Assembly (NCBI GenBank): GCA_023412275.1
Contig: JAEYNY010000025.1
Coordinates: forward strand, 1 to 42,653
Direction of reading: 5' to 3'
DNA: 42,653 bases
Source: Bacillota bacterium
Lineage (GTDB): Bacteria > Bacillota > Clostridia > Acetivibrionales > DSM-1351
Shown here: piece by piece, positions 8,266 to 15,485 of the stretch
Layout: each line of letters begins with the position of its first letter
Position numbering within the stretch: position 1 is the stretch's first letter
The notes under the pieces: generated by a model
Told to the model about the DNA's origin: nothing
Databases searched by the model: none
Seen by the model: the letters and a program-made list of their open reading frames with translations, nothing else
Made by a program: the position numbers and the translations under genes

Positions 8266-8293
8266 ATAAGTCAATTTACGTGGAGGTTATAAT

Positions 8294-8641
8294 ATGTCTG
8301 TTATTGAAGCTAAAAATAATTATATAGGAAAAAACGGCAGTAGAATGAATTGTGCCCAAGCGGTTCTAAGTGCTTTCAAGGAGAAATACAATATAGAAGA
8401 GGATTTGGTTGAGCGCTTTAGAAACTATGGAGGGGGCAGGGCTCCTGATGGCCTTTGCGGTGCTTACTATGCTGTTAAGTATATTTTAAGTAACTACGAT
8501 AAGGAAAAGGTTGCAGAATTGGAGAACTATTTTCTTGAAAATGCGGGGGCCTTACAGTGCAGCAACATAAAAGGGCTAAAAAAGCTTTCATGTGTGGGTT
8601 GCGTTGAAAAAAGCTCTGAATTTTTGGAGAAGCTTGATTGA
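8294..8641 (+). CDS. C_GCAxxG_C_C family (putative redox) protein
   Basis: 115 residues with the conserved cysteine pattern of the family: NCAQAVLSAF near the N-terminus, GLCGAYYA (the GCAxxG equivalent), then C at QCSNI and a closing CVGC. The family is small, cytoplasmic and usually annotated as redox-active on the basis of these cysteines; no reaction is established. TGGAGG lies about 9 bases before ATG. It follows the polyferredoxin gene by 28 bp and precedes a terminator, so the two appear to form one redox unit. Confidence 0.87.
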   Translation: MSVIEAKNNYIGKNGSRMNCAQAVLSAFKEKYNIEEDLVERFRNYGGGRAPDGLCGAYYAVKYILSNYDKEKVAELENYFLENAGALQCSNIKGLKKLSCVGCVEKSSEFLEKLD

Positions 8642-8650
8642 CATGATTTA

Positions 8651-8688
8651 AGACTTGATTCTAAAAATTTAAGAATCAAGTCTTTTTT
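8651..8688. terminator. terminator between the C_GCAxxG gene and the PrsW-type gene
   Basis: AGACTTGATTCT (8651-8662) pairs perfectly with AGAATCAAGTCT (8672-8683), followed by a T run to 8688. It covers the 3' end of the convergent PrsW-type gene. Confidence 0.9.
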
Positions 8689-9478
8689 CGCTAAATTCCA
8701 ATTTCGATTCACGCCAGCGGTTGTATAGAATATAAAGGCCTGTTAATCCTAATAATATCTGCCCGGTAATGACTGAATACGTCCAGGGAAAAAGGTATCT
8801 GATAACCAATGGAAGACCATCCCATAAACCATGTAAAACTACCACCGTAATATAGGATTTAATAACTTTACCGTTGATAAAAAATCTTCCTTGTACACTT
8901 TCTCTCAGAAGAACGCTAGCGAGTATGGCAGTCCAGGTTCCATGGCCTACTGGGGAAGTTATTCCACGAAGTAGAGTAATAAATACAGTGTGTGTCAGGC
9001 TTCCACCGCTTTGTAGAAAGGTAGAAAATGCATACCCGGTACTTTCAAAGGCTGCAAACCCCATTCCGGCTGCGGAACCTAGTATAATCCCGTCTAACAT
9101 TGAATTATATCGTCTATGTCTTGCAATCATAAAGACACCAATTAGTTTAGTGAATTCTTCAATAAGACCCACTGTAAAAGCCGTTGTAAATGTTAATTCA
9201 CTGATAAAAACAGGTTCAAGCAGTGAAGCGGCGATTGTACCTAAAGCTCCACCGTAGAAAAAGCATAAGGCAGTAGCAGACATATTAACGCTGAACCATT
9301 CCCTTTTTTCATAGAAAAAGGAGACAAAGGCCACTGGTACCAAAAAGTTTCCTATAAGTACTATACTGGGAAACAGGTTGATGTTGCTAGTCAGCATAAA
9401 AGCAAGGATTGTAGCTGCATAAACTATAAAACCTACAAAAAGTACACGAAGCCAGTATCTGCGTTTTGATTTTGTCAT
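8669..9478 (-). CDS. PrsW family intramembrane metalloprotease-like protein
   Basis: 269 residues with about eight membrane segments. Family motifs are present: EEFTK (E107, E108, K111), FAAFES with E145, PVGHG with H179 and LHGLWDG with H216, the expected zinc and catalytic positions of PrsW/CPBP-like intramembrane proteases. In Bacillus subtilis PrsW cleaves an anti-sigma factor; no anti-sigma gene is seen here, so the substrate is open. The ATG at 9478 fits the Lys/Arg-rich start MTKSKRRYW; a GTG at 9490 would add four residues and cannot be excluded, because the only Shine-Dalgarno-like bases (GGGTG) lie at that point. Convergent with the redox operon. Confidence 0.85.
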   Translation of the reverse strand: MTKSKRRYWLRVLFVGFIVYAATILAFMLTSNINLFPSIVLIGNFLVPVAFVSFFYEKREWFSVNMSATALCFFYGGALGTIAASLLEPVFISELTFTTAFTVGLIEEFTKLIGVFMIARHRRYNSMLDGIILGSAAGMGFAAFESTGYAFSTFLQSGGSLTHTVFITLLRGITSPVGHGTWTAILASVLLRESVQGRFFINGKVIKSYITVVVLHGLWDGLPLVIRYLFPWTYSVITGQILLGLTGLYILYNRWRESKLEFSEKRLDS

Positions 9479-9565
9479 TTTATATATCACACCCGAAAGT
9501 TTATTTATTATTATGATTACAATTTATTTAATATAAATCCTTGGAAAAAATTTGATTGAGTTATA

Positions 9566-9597
9566 AAAAAACCTCTTACTTTTGTAAGAGGTTTTTT
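9566..9597 (-). terminator. terminator of the tRNA-Lys gene
   Basis: A 14-bp perfect stem, AAAAAACCTCTTAC (9566-9579 on +) with GTAAGAGGTTTTTT (9584-9597) and a 4-base loop. Read on the minus strand it follows the tRNA CCA directly and ends in a T run. Confidence 0.9.
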
Positions 9598-9672
9598 GGT
9601 GCGCCATCAGGGATTCGAACCCGGGACACCCTGATTAAGAGTCAGGTGCTCTACCAACTGAGCTAATGGCGC
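9597..9672 (-). tRNA. tRNA-Lys (anticodon CTT)
   Basis: On the minus strand the gene begins GCGCCATTAGCTCAGTTGG, has D-loop, an anticodon stem CCTGA/TCAGG with loop CTCTTAA (anticodon CTT, lysine AAG codons), a GGTTCGAATCC T-arm and acceptor stem GCGCCAT/ATGGCGC. The 3' ACCA is encoded. It has its own promoter and terminator and is not clustered with other tRNAs. Confidence 0.97.
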
Positions 9673-9715
9673 AAATATTTTTTTGCAAGTGCTTTGTTTT
9701 CACAGAGCGTTTTTT

Positions 9716-9744
9716 ATTATAAAAGTAAAAAACAATATTGTCAA
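9716..9744 (-). promoter_or_regulatory. consensus SigA promoter of tRNA-Lys
   Basis: On the minus strand, perfect TTGACA (9744-9739) and perfect TATAAT (9721-9716) with a 17-bp spacer, about 44 bases before the mature tRNA 5' end, as expected for a strongly expressed stable RNA. Confidence 0.9.
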
Positions 9745-9857
9745 TACATTTTCAATAATTATGGAAAAATATTTATTTAAAATGCTAATATGTGGCAGAC
9801 TACTTATTAAATTTGAAGTATAATTCATAATAGAAGGTATCTTAAGGGGGGGAGTTT

Positions 9858-10388
9858 GTGAAAGCAGTAGTAGTTTACAAATCCAAATCGGGTTTTGCAA
9901 AAAAATATGCTCAATGGATTGCAGAGGAGCTTCAGGCAGATATTTACGAAGCCTCAAAAATAGATGTTAAAATGTTAATGCTCTACGACACCATTATATA
10001 TGGTGGCGGACTTTATGCAATTGGTATAAATGGAATTAAAATAATAACAAAGAACTTTGACAAGCTAAAAGATAAAAAACTTGTGGTTTTTGCTACAGGA
10101 GCTACACCACCAAGGAATGGGGATATTGAAAAGGTTAGAAATTCCAACTTTACAGAGGAACAGCAGCAGCGGATACGTTTCTTTTACCTGAGAGGCGGTT
10201 TTGATTATACCAGACTTAAACTCATTGACAAAGTACTGATGAATTTGTTGAAGCTGAAAATTAAGTCCAAGAGTAAAAACAAATTGGTTCCTGATGAAAA
10301 AGGAATGCTTGCAGCCTATGACAAACCAATTGATTTCACAAGAAAAAAGAATATAGAAGACTTGATATTGTATGTGAAAGCAAAATGA
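9858..10388 (+). CDS. flavodoxin domain protein
   Basis: 176 residues starting at GTG (AAGGGGGGGAG about 5 bases upstream). The N-terminus MKAVVVYKSKSGFAKKYAQWI is the flavodoxin beta1/FMN-phosphate loop with a following helix; YDTIIYGGGLYA and LVVFATGATPP are the later FMN-contacting loops. The layout resembles the Flavodoxin_5/HemG-like group of about 160-180 residues. The C-terminal part is Lys-rich (LKLKIKSKSKNK). Likely a cytoplasmic FMN electron carrier or quinone/protoporphyrinogen-type oxidoreductase; which one is not clear. It is a single gene with no close operon partner; the next gene starts 114 bp downstream. Confidence 0.82.
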   Translation: MKAVVVYKSKSGFAKKYAQWIAEELQADIYEASKIDVKMLMLYDTIIYGGGLYAIGINGIKIITKNFDKLKDKKLVVFATGATPPRNGDIEKVRNSNFTEEQQQRIRFFYLRGGFDYTRLKLIDKVLMNLLKLKIKSKSKNKLVPDEKGMLAAYDKPIDFTRKKNIEDLILYVKAK

Positions 10389-10502
10389 TTTTTTACAAGA
10401 ATAGATTGATTACTTTACCGGAATACTTTATGATAAACAAATAATCTAAAATTTGTTTACAAAAAGAGGGGGATATCCGACATACCGGAGGATTAAAAGG
10501 AA

Positions 10503-11552
10503 ATGATACGTTTTAATTGTGATTACAGTGAGGGCGCACACCCTGAAGTATTAGAGAAACTTTTTCAGACAAATATGGAGCAGACAGTAGGCTATGGAAT
10601 GGACCCTTACTGCAAAAAGGCAGCTGAAATTATTAAAGATAAAATTCAGCGCCAAGATGCAGAGGTACATTTTCTTGTTGGTGGAACCCAGACAAACCTG
10701 ACGGTTATTTCAGCCGCACTAAGGCCCCATCAGGGAGTAATTGCTGCTTTAAGTGGGCATATAAGTACACATGAAACAGGTGCAATTGAAGCTACGGGAC
10801 ACAAGGTAATTGGAATGCCAAGCAGTGATGGGAAGCTGACCGCGGAACAGGTCGAAGAAACCGTCAAGGCTCATTACTCTGATGAGGGCCCTGAACATAT
10901 GGTTCAGCCGAAGATGGTTTATATTTCAAACCCTACAGAGATCGGAACAATATACAAAAAGAAAGAGCTTATTGAATTAAGTAGAGTATGCAAGGAAAAC
11001 GGTCTTATTCTATACTTGGACGGTGCAAGACTTGGATATGGGTTGTGTGCAGAGGACAATGACCTTGATTTGCCCACTATAGCAAAGTATTGTGATGCTT
11101 TCTATATTGGAGGTACCAAGGTAGGTGCACTTTTTGGAGAAGCATTGGTTGTTTGCAATAATGAGCTAAAAAGGGATTTGAGATACATTATAAAACAAAA
11201 GGGCGGAATGCTTGCAAAAGGAAGACTTCTTGGATTACAGTTTATTTCACTGATGGAAAACGATTTGTATTTCGAGATGGCTACCCATGCAAACAAAATG
11301 GCGATGTTAATAAAGGAGGCTCTTTTAAAAAAAGGTTACAGTTTTTTAATATCGTCAACTACAAATCAACAGTTTCCAATATTACCAAATGATGTTTTAA
11401 AAAGGCTTAAGGCAAATTTTGAATATTCATACTGGCAGAAAGTAGATGAAAATACCAGTGCCGTAAGATTCTGCACAAGCTGGGCAACAAGTGCCGAGGC
11501 TGTGCAAAAATTAATTGAAGAAATAGAAAAGGAGGACTTAAAATGCCGGTAA
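10503..11552 (+). CDS. low-specificity L-threonine aldolase-like PLP enzyme
   Basis: 349 residues, fold type I PLP enzyme of the beta-eliminating lyase/threonine aldolase group (about 340-350 residues). FNCDYSEGAHPEVLEKL opens the protein; VGGTQTNLTVISAAL and SGHISTHETGAIEATGH are the cofactor-binding loops; YLDGARLGYGL contains the PLP-contacting Asp and Arg; GGTKVGALFGEA carries the probable Schiff-base lysine, K206. The reaction would be cleavage of threonine or allo-threonine to glycine and acetaldehyde. GGAGG occurs about 13 bases upstream and AAAAGGAA directly before ATG. The 3' end overlaps the tautomerase gene by 10 bases, so the two are translationally coupled. Confidence 0.88.
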   Translation: MIRFNCDYSEGAHPEVLEKLFQTNMEQTVGYGMDPYCKKAAEIIKDKIQRQDAEVHFLVGGTQTNLTVISAALRPHQGVIAALSGHISTHETGAIEATGHKVIGMPSSDGKLTAEQVEETVKAHYSDEGPEHMVQPKMVYISNPTEIGTIYKKKELIELSRVCKENGLILYLDGARLGYGLCAEDNDLDLPTIAKYCDAFYIGGTKVGALFGEALVVCNNELKRDLRYIIKQKGGMLAKGRLLGLQFISLMENDLYFEMATHANKMAMLIKEALLKKGYSFLISSTTNQQFPILPNDVLKRLKANFEYSYWQKVDENTSAVRFCTSWATSAEAVQKLIEEIEKEDLKCR

Positions 11553-11731
11553 TTACTGTAGAAGCAGGCAAAATGACAAAGGAGCAAAAAGCTACCCTTG
11601 TTAAGGAATTGGTTTCAAAGGCAAGTGAAACATTGAACATACCTGAACAGGCATTTGTTACATTAATCCGTGAAAACGAAATGGACAATATAGGAAATGG
11701 TACAAAGTTGCTTTCAGATTTACACAAGTAA
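11543..11731 (+). CDS. 4-oxalocrotonate tautomerase family protein
   Basis: 62 residues, the classic size of 4-OT subunits. After removal of Met the N-terminus is PVITVEAG, with Pro1 as the catalytic base of the family; the helix TKEQKATLVKELVSKASETL and the strand around QAFVTLIRENEMDNIG follow the fold. Such proteins form hexamers and tautomerise 2-hydroxy-dienoates or related enols. AAAGGAGG lies at the ideal distance and the start overlaps the threonine-aldolase-like gene by 10 bases. A biochemical link between the two products is not obvious; the imine or enol chemistry around an amino acid is a guess. Confidence 0.88.
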   Translation: MPVITVEAGKMTKEQKATLVKELVSKASETLNIPEQAFVTLIRENEMDNIGNGTKLLSDLHK

Positions 11732-11753
11732 TAACGTGAATAAACTTAAAATG

Positions 11754-11797
11754 GAGTGTCGCAAAACTATTTAAAAATTAGTTAGCGACACTCTTTC
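11754..11797 (+). terminator. hairpin terminator after the tautomerase gene
   Basis: GAGTGTCGC (11754-11762) pairs with GCGACACTC (11785-11793), with an inner AACTA/TAGTT pair, followed by a weak T-rich tail (TTTCGCTTT). Confidence 0.7.
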
Positions 11798-12032
11798 GCT
11801 TTGTATAGACATTATTTTAGCAAATTGGTTAAAAAGGTAGAAAAATGTTAAAAAAATTGAAAACAAAAAAACTGGTAGTTACAGTCTTTTCTAAAATAAT
11901 TACAAAAAACAGACAAATTCATATTAAGATTTAGTATGAAAATTATGGTAAACCATCACCTATTATTCATAATAAACATAAAATAAATTACGAGAATATT
12001 CTTGTAATATTTTTTAGAAAGGAGATTTTGTT
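11798..12032 (+). promoter_or_regulatory. upstream region of the low-complexity gene with a 22-base dyad
   Basis: This AT-rich stretch has no gene. At 11987-12008 the sequence ATTACGAGAATATTCTTGTAAT is an inverted repeat centred on GAATATTC, with a single G-T mismatch in 11 pairs. It ends 10 bases before the AAAGGAG of the next gene, so it may be an operator or a short 5' mRNA hairpin. No clear SigA promoter was found; a sporulation sigma factor is possible. Confidence 0.45.
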
Positions 12033-12338
12033 TTGGAAGAATTATTTGATATTAATGCATTAAAGGCTCAAATTAAAGCTGAGCTAAAGGCTGAATTAAA
12101 TGTAGACGTAGATGAGGAAAAAGAGTTTCATAAACAGAAACAAACAAACAAGCAATACAATTATAATGTATTGACTCAGAAACAGTATCAGGGTCAGAAG
12201 TCTGAAAATGATGCAGATAATGAAGCAGAAAATAAGGCAGAAAATGAAGCTAAAGCGGAAGCAGAAGCTAAAGCTAAAGCTAAGGCAGAAGCTGAAGCTG
12301 AAGCAGAAAACCAAAAGCAAGTTAAGTATTATGTCTAG
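12033..12338 (+). CDS. low-complexity Ala/Glu/Lys-rich protein of unknown function
   Basis: 101 residues starting at TTG, supported by AAAGGAG at 12018-12024, 8 bases upstream. Not recognised as a known family. It begins with an acidic helix (FDINALKAQIKAELKAEL), has a Gln/Asn/Tyr-rich middle (about 35-60), and ends in about 35 residues built of EA, KA and AEAEA steps that will form a highly charged continuous helix. The DNA there consists of GAAGCA/GCTAAA hexamer variants. There is no signal peptide or membrane segment. It could be a coat, stress or scaffold-like protein. The following gene starts 69 bp downstream on the same strand and may belong to the same unit. Confidence 0.6.
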   Translation: MEELFDINALKAQIKAELKAELNVDVDEEKEFHKQKQTNKQYNYNVLTQKQYQGQKSENDADNEAENKAENEAKAEAEAKAKAKAEAEAEAENQKQVKYYV

Positions 12339-12343
12339 CAATA

Positions 12344-12366
12344 AATAGTGGGATTTTCCCACTATT
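12344..12366 (+). other. perfect hairpin between the low-complexity gene and the next gene
   Basis: A 10-bp stem, AATAGTGGGA (12344-12353) with its complement TCCCACTATT (12357-12366) and a 3-base loop. There is no T run after it, so it is more likely an mRNA-processing or stability element, or an attenuator, than a terminator. Confidence 0.5.
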
Positions 12367-12407
12367 ACATATGATTTTTGAAATCATGCAAAATAGGAGA
12401 TGGAGAT

Positions 12408-12863
12408 ATGGAATTTAAAGATCAAACGCTTCAAGAAGAAGAAGGAAAAGTCAAGAAAAAAAATAAGATATCCCTTGAAAAAGACAGTATTCAGTATAAC
12501 GCTCAAGACCTTGATCAGGAACAGAAAATGGATGTAAACCCCACACAGTTAAATTCACAAAATATCCGACTATACCTTAGTAGAGGGGAAAACAATTACT
12601 CAGGAAAAATAACCGGAACTGCCTATATAAAAGGGAGTAAGGAGGTTGTGAAAAATGTAGGAATACACCTATTTTTTGGCCATGATAGGAGATGTCCCGT
12701 ATACAAAACAAATTCTGATGAAAATGGAAATTTTATAATAGATGACATACCACCCGGATTTTATACAATAGTTGCAAAATATGACAACAATTTAAAATAT
12801 GAATCCCATTACATCAAAATTTTTGGCGGTCAGGTAGTACATCAGTCTGTTCTGCTGGAGTAA
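12408..12863 (+). CDS. carboxypeptidase-regulatory-like (Cna-B-like) domain protein of unknown function
   Basis: 151 residues. The ATG at 12408 is preferred because GGAG-containing bases lie 5-12 bases before it; an upstream in-frame start at 12378 has no such site. Residues 1-60 are charged and probably disordered (QEEEGKVKKKNK). Residues about 65-150 form a beta-sandwich of the carboxypeptidase regulatory/transthyretin-like type: SGKITGTAYIKGSKEVVKNV, then the hallmark TNSDENGNFIIDDIPPGFYTIVAKY and the final strand VVHQSVLLE. Such domains usually decorate surface or coat proteins, but no signal peptide is seen here, so a cytoplasmic or spore location is possible. It sits 69 bp after the low-complexity gene. 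Confidence 0.65.
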   Translation: MEFKDQTLQEEEGKVKKKNKISLEKDSIQYNAQDLDQEQKMDVNPTQLNSQNIRLYLSRGENNYSGKITGTAYIKGSKEVVKNVGIHLFFGHDRRCPVYKTNSDENGNFIIDDIPPGFYTIVAKYDNNLKYESHYIKIFGGQVVHQSVLLE

Positions 12864-12971
12864 TATGTTAAAGTATCAAATCAGTATAATAAATCTCTTT
12901 CTTTTTTGTTTATATTAATAAAAAAAGGATATAAATAAATTATAGATAGAAACAAGAAAGAGGTGTTTTAT

Positions 12972-13736
12972 ATGGATTTATTTGATTTAACCGGAAAAGT
13001 TGCGGTAGTTACCGGTGCGTCATCAGGTTTGGGTGTACAATTTGCAAAGGCTCTGGCAAGACAAGGGGCTGATCTGGCAATAGTTGCAAGAAGACTTGAA
13101 AAACTTAATGATGTATCTGAAGAAATAAAGAAAATGGGAAGAAAATGTCAGGCATTTAAATGTGACGTTACTAACGAACAGGAAGTTAAGGATACAGTTG
13201 CTTCTATAATTGAAAAGATGGGTAGAATTGACATTCTGGTTAATAATGCAGGTGTAGCGGAAGTTGTTCCTGCTGAGAACCATACAACTGAACAATGGAA
13301 TCGGGTACTTAATACTAACTTGACAGGAGTATTCATGTTTGCCAGAGAAGCAGGAAAAAACATGATAGAAAACAAGTACGGCAGAGTAATTAATATAACC
13401 TCAATGTTTGGACATATTGCCAATACAGCAACTCAAAATTCAAGTTACCATGCATCAAAGGGTGCAGTCATAAACCTCACACGTGCATTGGCTGCTGAAT
13501 GGGCGAAACATGGGATTACAGTAAATGCTATTGGGCCGGGATTTTTTGAATCTGAAATGACCGGAGATATTTTAAGTAATCAAGAGTTTAATAATTTTGT
13601 CAGTTTCAGATGCCCCATGGGACGAGTTGGTAACATGGGCGAGCTTGACAGTGCATTAATATTTCTTGCAGCCAATTCCTCCAGCTATGTTACAGGACAA
13701 ACTGTTTTTGTAGATGGAGGCTGGACAGCGGTTTAA
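12972..13736 (+). CDS. SDR family oxidoreductase (3-oxoacyl-ACP reductase/gluconate dehydrogenase-like)
   Basis: 254 residues from ATG with AAAGAGGTG upstream. The classical SDR signature is complete: TGASSGLG (14-21) for NAD(P), the NNAG motif, a catalytic Ser in NITSMFG, the YHASK active-site Tyr/Lys, and INAIGPG-type loop (VNAIGPGFF). The C-terminal SSYVTGQTVFVDGGW is typical of FabG-like and gluconate 5-dehydrogenase-like enzymes. The substrate cannot be assigned. It is separated from the preceding pair by about 110 bp and from the convergent SDR by a terminator. Confidence 0.88.
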   Translation: MDLFDLTGKVAVVTGASSGLGVQFAKALARQGADLAIVARRLEKLNDVSEEIKKMGRKCQAFKCDVTNEQEVKDTVASIIEKMGRIDILVNNAGVAEVVPAENHTTEQWNRVLNTNLTGVFMFAREAGKNMIENKYGRVINITSMFGHIANTATQNSSYHASKGAVINLTRALAAEWAKHGITVNAIGPGFFESEMTGDILSNQEFNNFVSFRCPMGRVGNMGELDSALIFLAANSSSYVTGQTVFVDGGWTAV

Positions 13737-13746
13737 TACAAAACAG

Positions 13747-13790
13747 AAACTACCCGTCAGATTATTTTTCACTGACAGGTGGTTTTCTTT
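13747..13790. terminator. bidirectional terminator between two convergent SDR genes
   Basis: AAACTACC-GTCAG (13747-13760) pairs with CTGAC-GGTGGTTT (13772-13785) with one bulged pair and a T-rich tail. It covers the 3' end of the minus-strand SDR gene. Confidence 0.75.
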
Positions 13791-14475
13791 TTATACGGTT
13801 TATTTGAGGGCGTATGGTTATATCGTTTACAACCATGTTTTCAGAACAACCCAAAATGTATTCCACCGCGTCTGCGGTCTGCTCCTCAAGCAAAACAGCC
13901 TCGGCATAATTGTCATAGGTAAAATCAAGATTATCGTAAAAATTGCTGTTGGTAATATCAGGGTGGACGACAGCTACTTTCACACCATATTTTCTTACTT
14001 CCTCAAAGAGGCTTGATGAAAAGTGTGAAAGTCCTGCTTTGGAAGACGCGTAAGCACAGCCATGAGTACTTATTTTCTTGGCAGTCACCGATGAAATGGA
14101 AATTATAGTTCCTCTACTCTTTTTTAGAGCTCTTAAAAGAAGTTTACATAAAACGAGAGGGGCTTCAAGATTTGTACGTATCATAGTCTGAATATCGTCT
14201 ATTTTCAGTTGCTCATGAGGAGCGAAAAAGCCTACTCCTGCATTGTTGACTAACAGGTTAATTTCAGTTTCCTCAGATTCGATTTGTTTAATTATTCTTT
14301 GAAGTTCATTGGTGTTCAGAACATCACAATTAATTCGGATAAAATTTTCATGAGTGAATTCTGTATTTTGAAAGGAACGAGCTATTCCGTATACTTTATA
14401 ATCCATTGTAATGAGTCTTTTTGCGATAGCCAAGCCGATTCCTTTTGAAGCTCCGGTTAATATTGCTGTTTTCAT
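13762..14475 (-). CDS. SDR family oxidoreductase, third gene of the SPL-like operon
   Basis: 237 residues. SDR motifs: TGASKGIG near the N-terminus, the NNAG motif (LLVNNAGVGFF), Ser in ISISSVTAKK and YASSK at the active site (GCAYASSKAGLSHFS). It lacks the long C-terminal extension of FabG enzymes and resembles the sepiapterin-reductase/YqjQ-like short SDRs. Its ATG overlaps the TGA of the SPL-like gene in an ATGA junction, so translation is coupled to the radical SAM protein. That linkage suggests it reduces or oxidises a product or substrate of the same pathway. It shares only general SDR features with the convergent SDR just to its left, so recent duplication is unlikely. Confidence 0.88.
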   Translation of the reverse strand: MKTAILTGASKGIGLAIAKRLITMDYKVYGIARSFQNTEFTHENFIRINCDVLNTNELQRIIKQIESEETEINLLVNNAGVGFFAPHEQLKIDDIQTMIRTNLEAPLVLCKLLLRALKKSRGTIISISSVTAKKISTHGCAYASSKAGLSHFSSSLFEEVRKYGVKVAVVHPDITNSNFYDNLDFTYDNYAEAVLLEEQTADAVEYILGCSENMVVNDITIRPQINRIKRKPPVSEK

Positions 14476-15485
14476 AATGTAAATATCTTCTCCTTTGGCA
14501 AATATTCTTTTAAAACTTTCAGATGAATGGACGTTACCGTTTCCATTAGTTCAGTGGGATATGAAACTATATCATCTGTTACAATGTACTCATCTGCATA
14601 AAGTTGTGAATCTATTTTTTGCTTTTCTATTCTTTTGAAAAAATCCTTTGACATTCTGAAAAACCCGTAACCTACGTCTTTTAATTTGTCCGGGTTGATT
14701 TCCGCGAAGAGATTTCTAAAAAATGGTTCATATAGTTTTTCGTTCCCGGAACTTATTATAACAGGATCAAAGCACAATCGTACTTTAAAGCCATTTGAGA
14801 TAGCGGTTTTCACAGCTTTTATCCGGGCTGAAAGTGGAGGCGTTAGCCTTTCGAATTTTTGGATAATTTCTTGGGGGGCCAAACTAAAAGCAATCACAAT
14901 GTTATCAGCAGGTGAAAACTCTTTGTAAAACATTTCACTAGCACTCTTGGTGCGGATCTCAACGTTAATATTGGGATATTTAGTAAAAAAGTCCTGCAAG
15001 AAATCCCAGTACGAAATTACATTATGAAAACCAATAAGGTCAGTATCATAGGAAACAGCCAGATAAGCTTTTTTCTCACCCAAAGTACTTTCTATTTCTT
15101 GCTTGAATTCATCTATGTTAACAAAGGCAACTACATTTGCTGAGGGGTACATACCTTGAAGATAACAATACTCACAGTCAAAAATACAATTAAAAAGAAA
15201 AGAGGTATAATAAAAATGGTCGTATCCGAAATTCTGACACACTTCAGGACCCTTATAGAGAAACGGACTGCTTTTTACAGCCAATATAAGGGACTGGTGG
15301 TGTTTTTGAAGCCGGAAACACTGATTTCCCCGGTTGAATACGTCCTTGTAATTACGTATAGTAATTACGGGTATATCAGGGTATTTTTCCAAAACCATAC
15401 GTACAACAGGATAATTATATGCTTGTTCTTCTATATATATTGAATTAAACAGATTTTTGCCTGATTTTTGTAATAATGTACTCAA
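14472..15485 (-). CDS. spore photoproduct lyase-like radical SAM protein lacking the catalytic cysteine
   Basis: 337 residues, close to the 342 of Bacillus subtilis SplB. YIEEQAYNYP near residue 17 and the cluster motif C100-IFD-C104-EY-C107 followed by YLQ match the CxxxCxxCYLQ of spore photoproduct lyase, including the two tyrosines next to the third Cys. In true SPL a cysteine (Cys141 in B. subtilis, in an AxCTSDIVG context) donates the hydrogen atom; the aligned stretch here is AVSYDTDLIG with Tyr146 in its place. The reaction may therefore differ from thymine-dimer reversal. The start is a TTG at 15485, within the upstream gene; no later ATG would keep the conserved N-terminus. Overlaps of 41 bases upstream and 4 bases downstream make this the middle of a coupled operon. 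Confidence 0.85.
   Translation of the reverse strand: MSTLLQKSGKNLFNSIYIEEQAYNYPVVRMVLEKYPDIPVITIRNYKDVFNRGNQCFRLQKHHQSLILAVKSSPFLYKGPEVCQNFGYDHFYYTSFLFNCIFDCEYCYLQGMYPSANVVAFVNIDEFKQEIESTLGEKKAYLAVSYDTDLIGFHNVISYWDFLQDFFTKYPNINVEIRTKSASEMFYKEFSPADNIVIAFSLAPQEIIQKFERLTPPLSARIKAVKTAISNGFKVRLCFDPVIISSGNEKLYEPFFRNLFAEINPDKLKDVGYGFFRMSKDFFKRIEKQKIDSQLYADEYIVTDDIVSYPTELMETVTSIHLKVLKEYLPKEKIFTL

Noticed and set aside
12344..12366. Terminator after the low-complexity gene
   Set aside because: The hairpin is perfect but has no T run on the transcript strand, so it was listed only as a hairpin.
15156..15443. Plus-strand open frame opposite the SPL-like gene
   Set aside because: It lies wholly antisense to the conserved radical SAM gene with no start signal.
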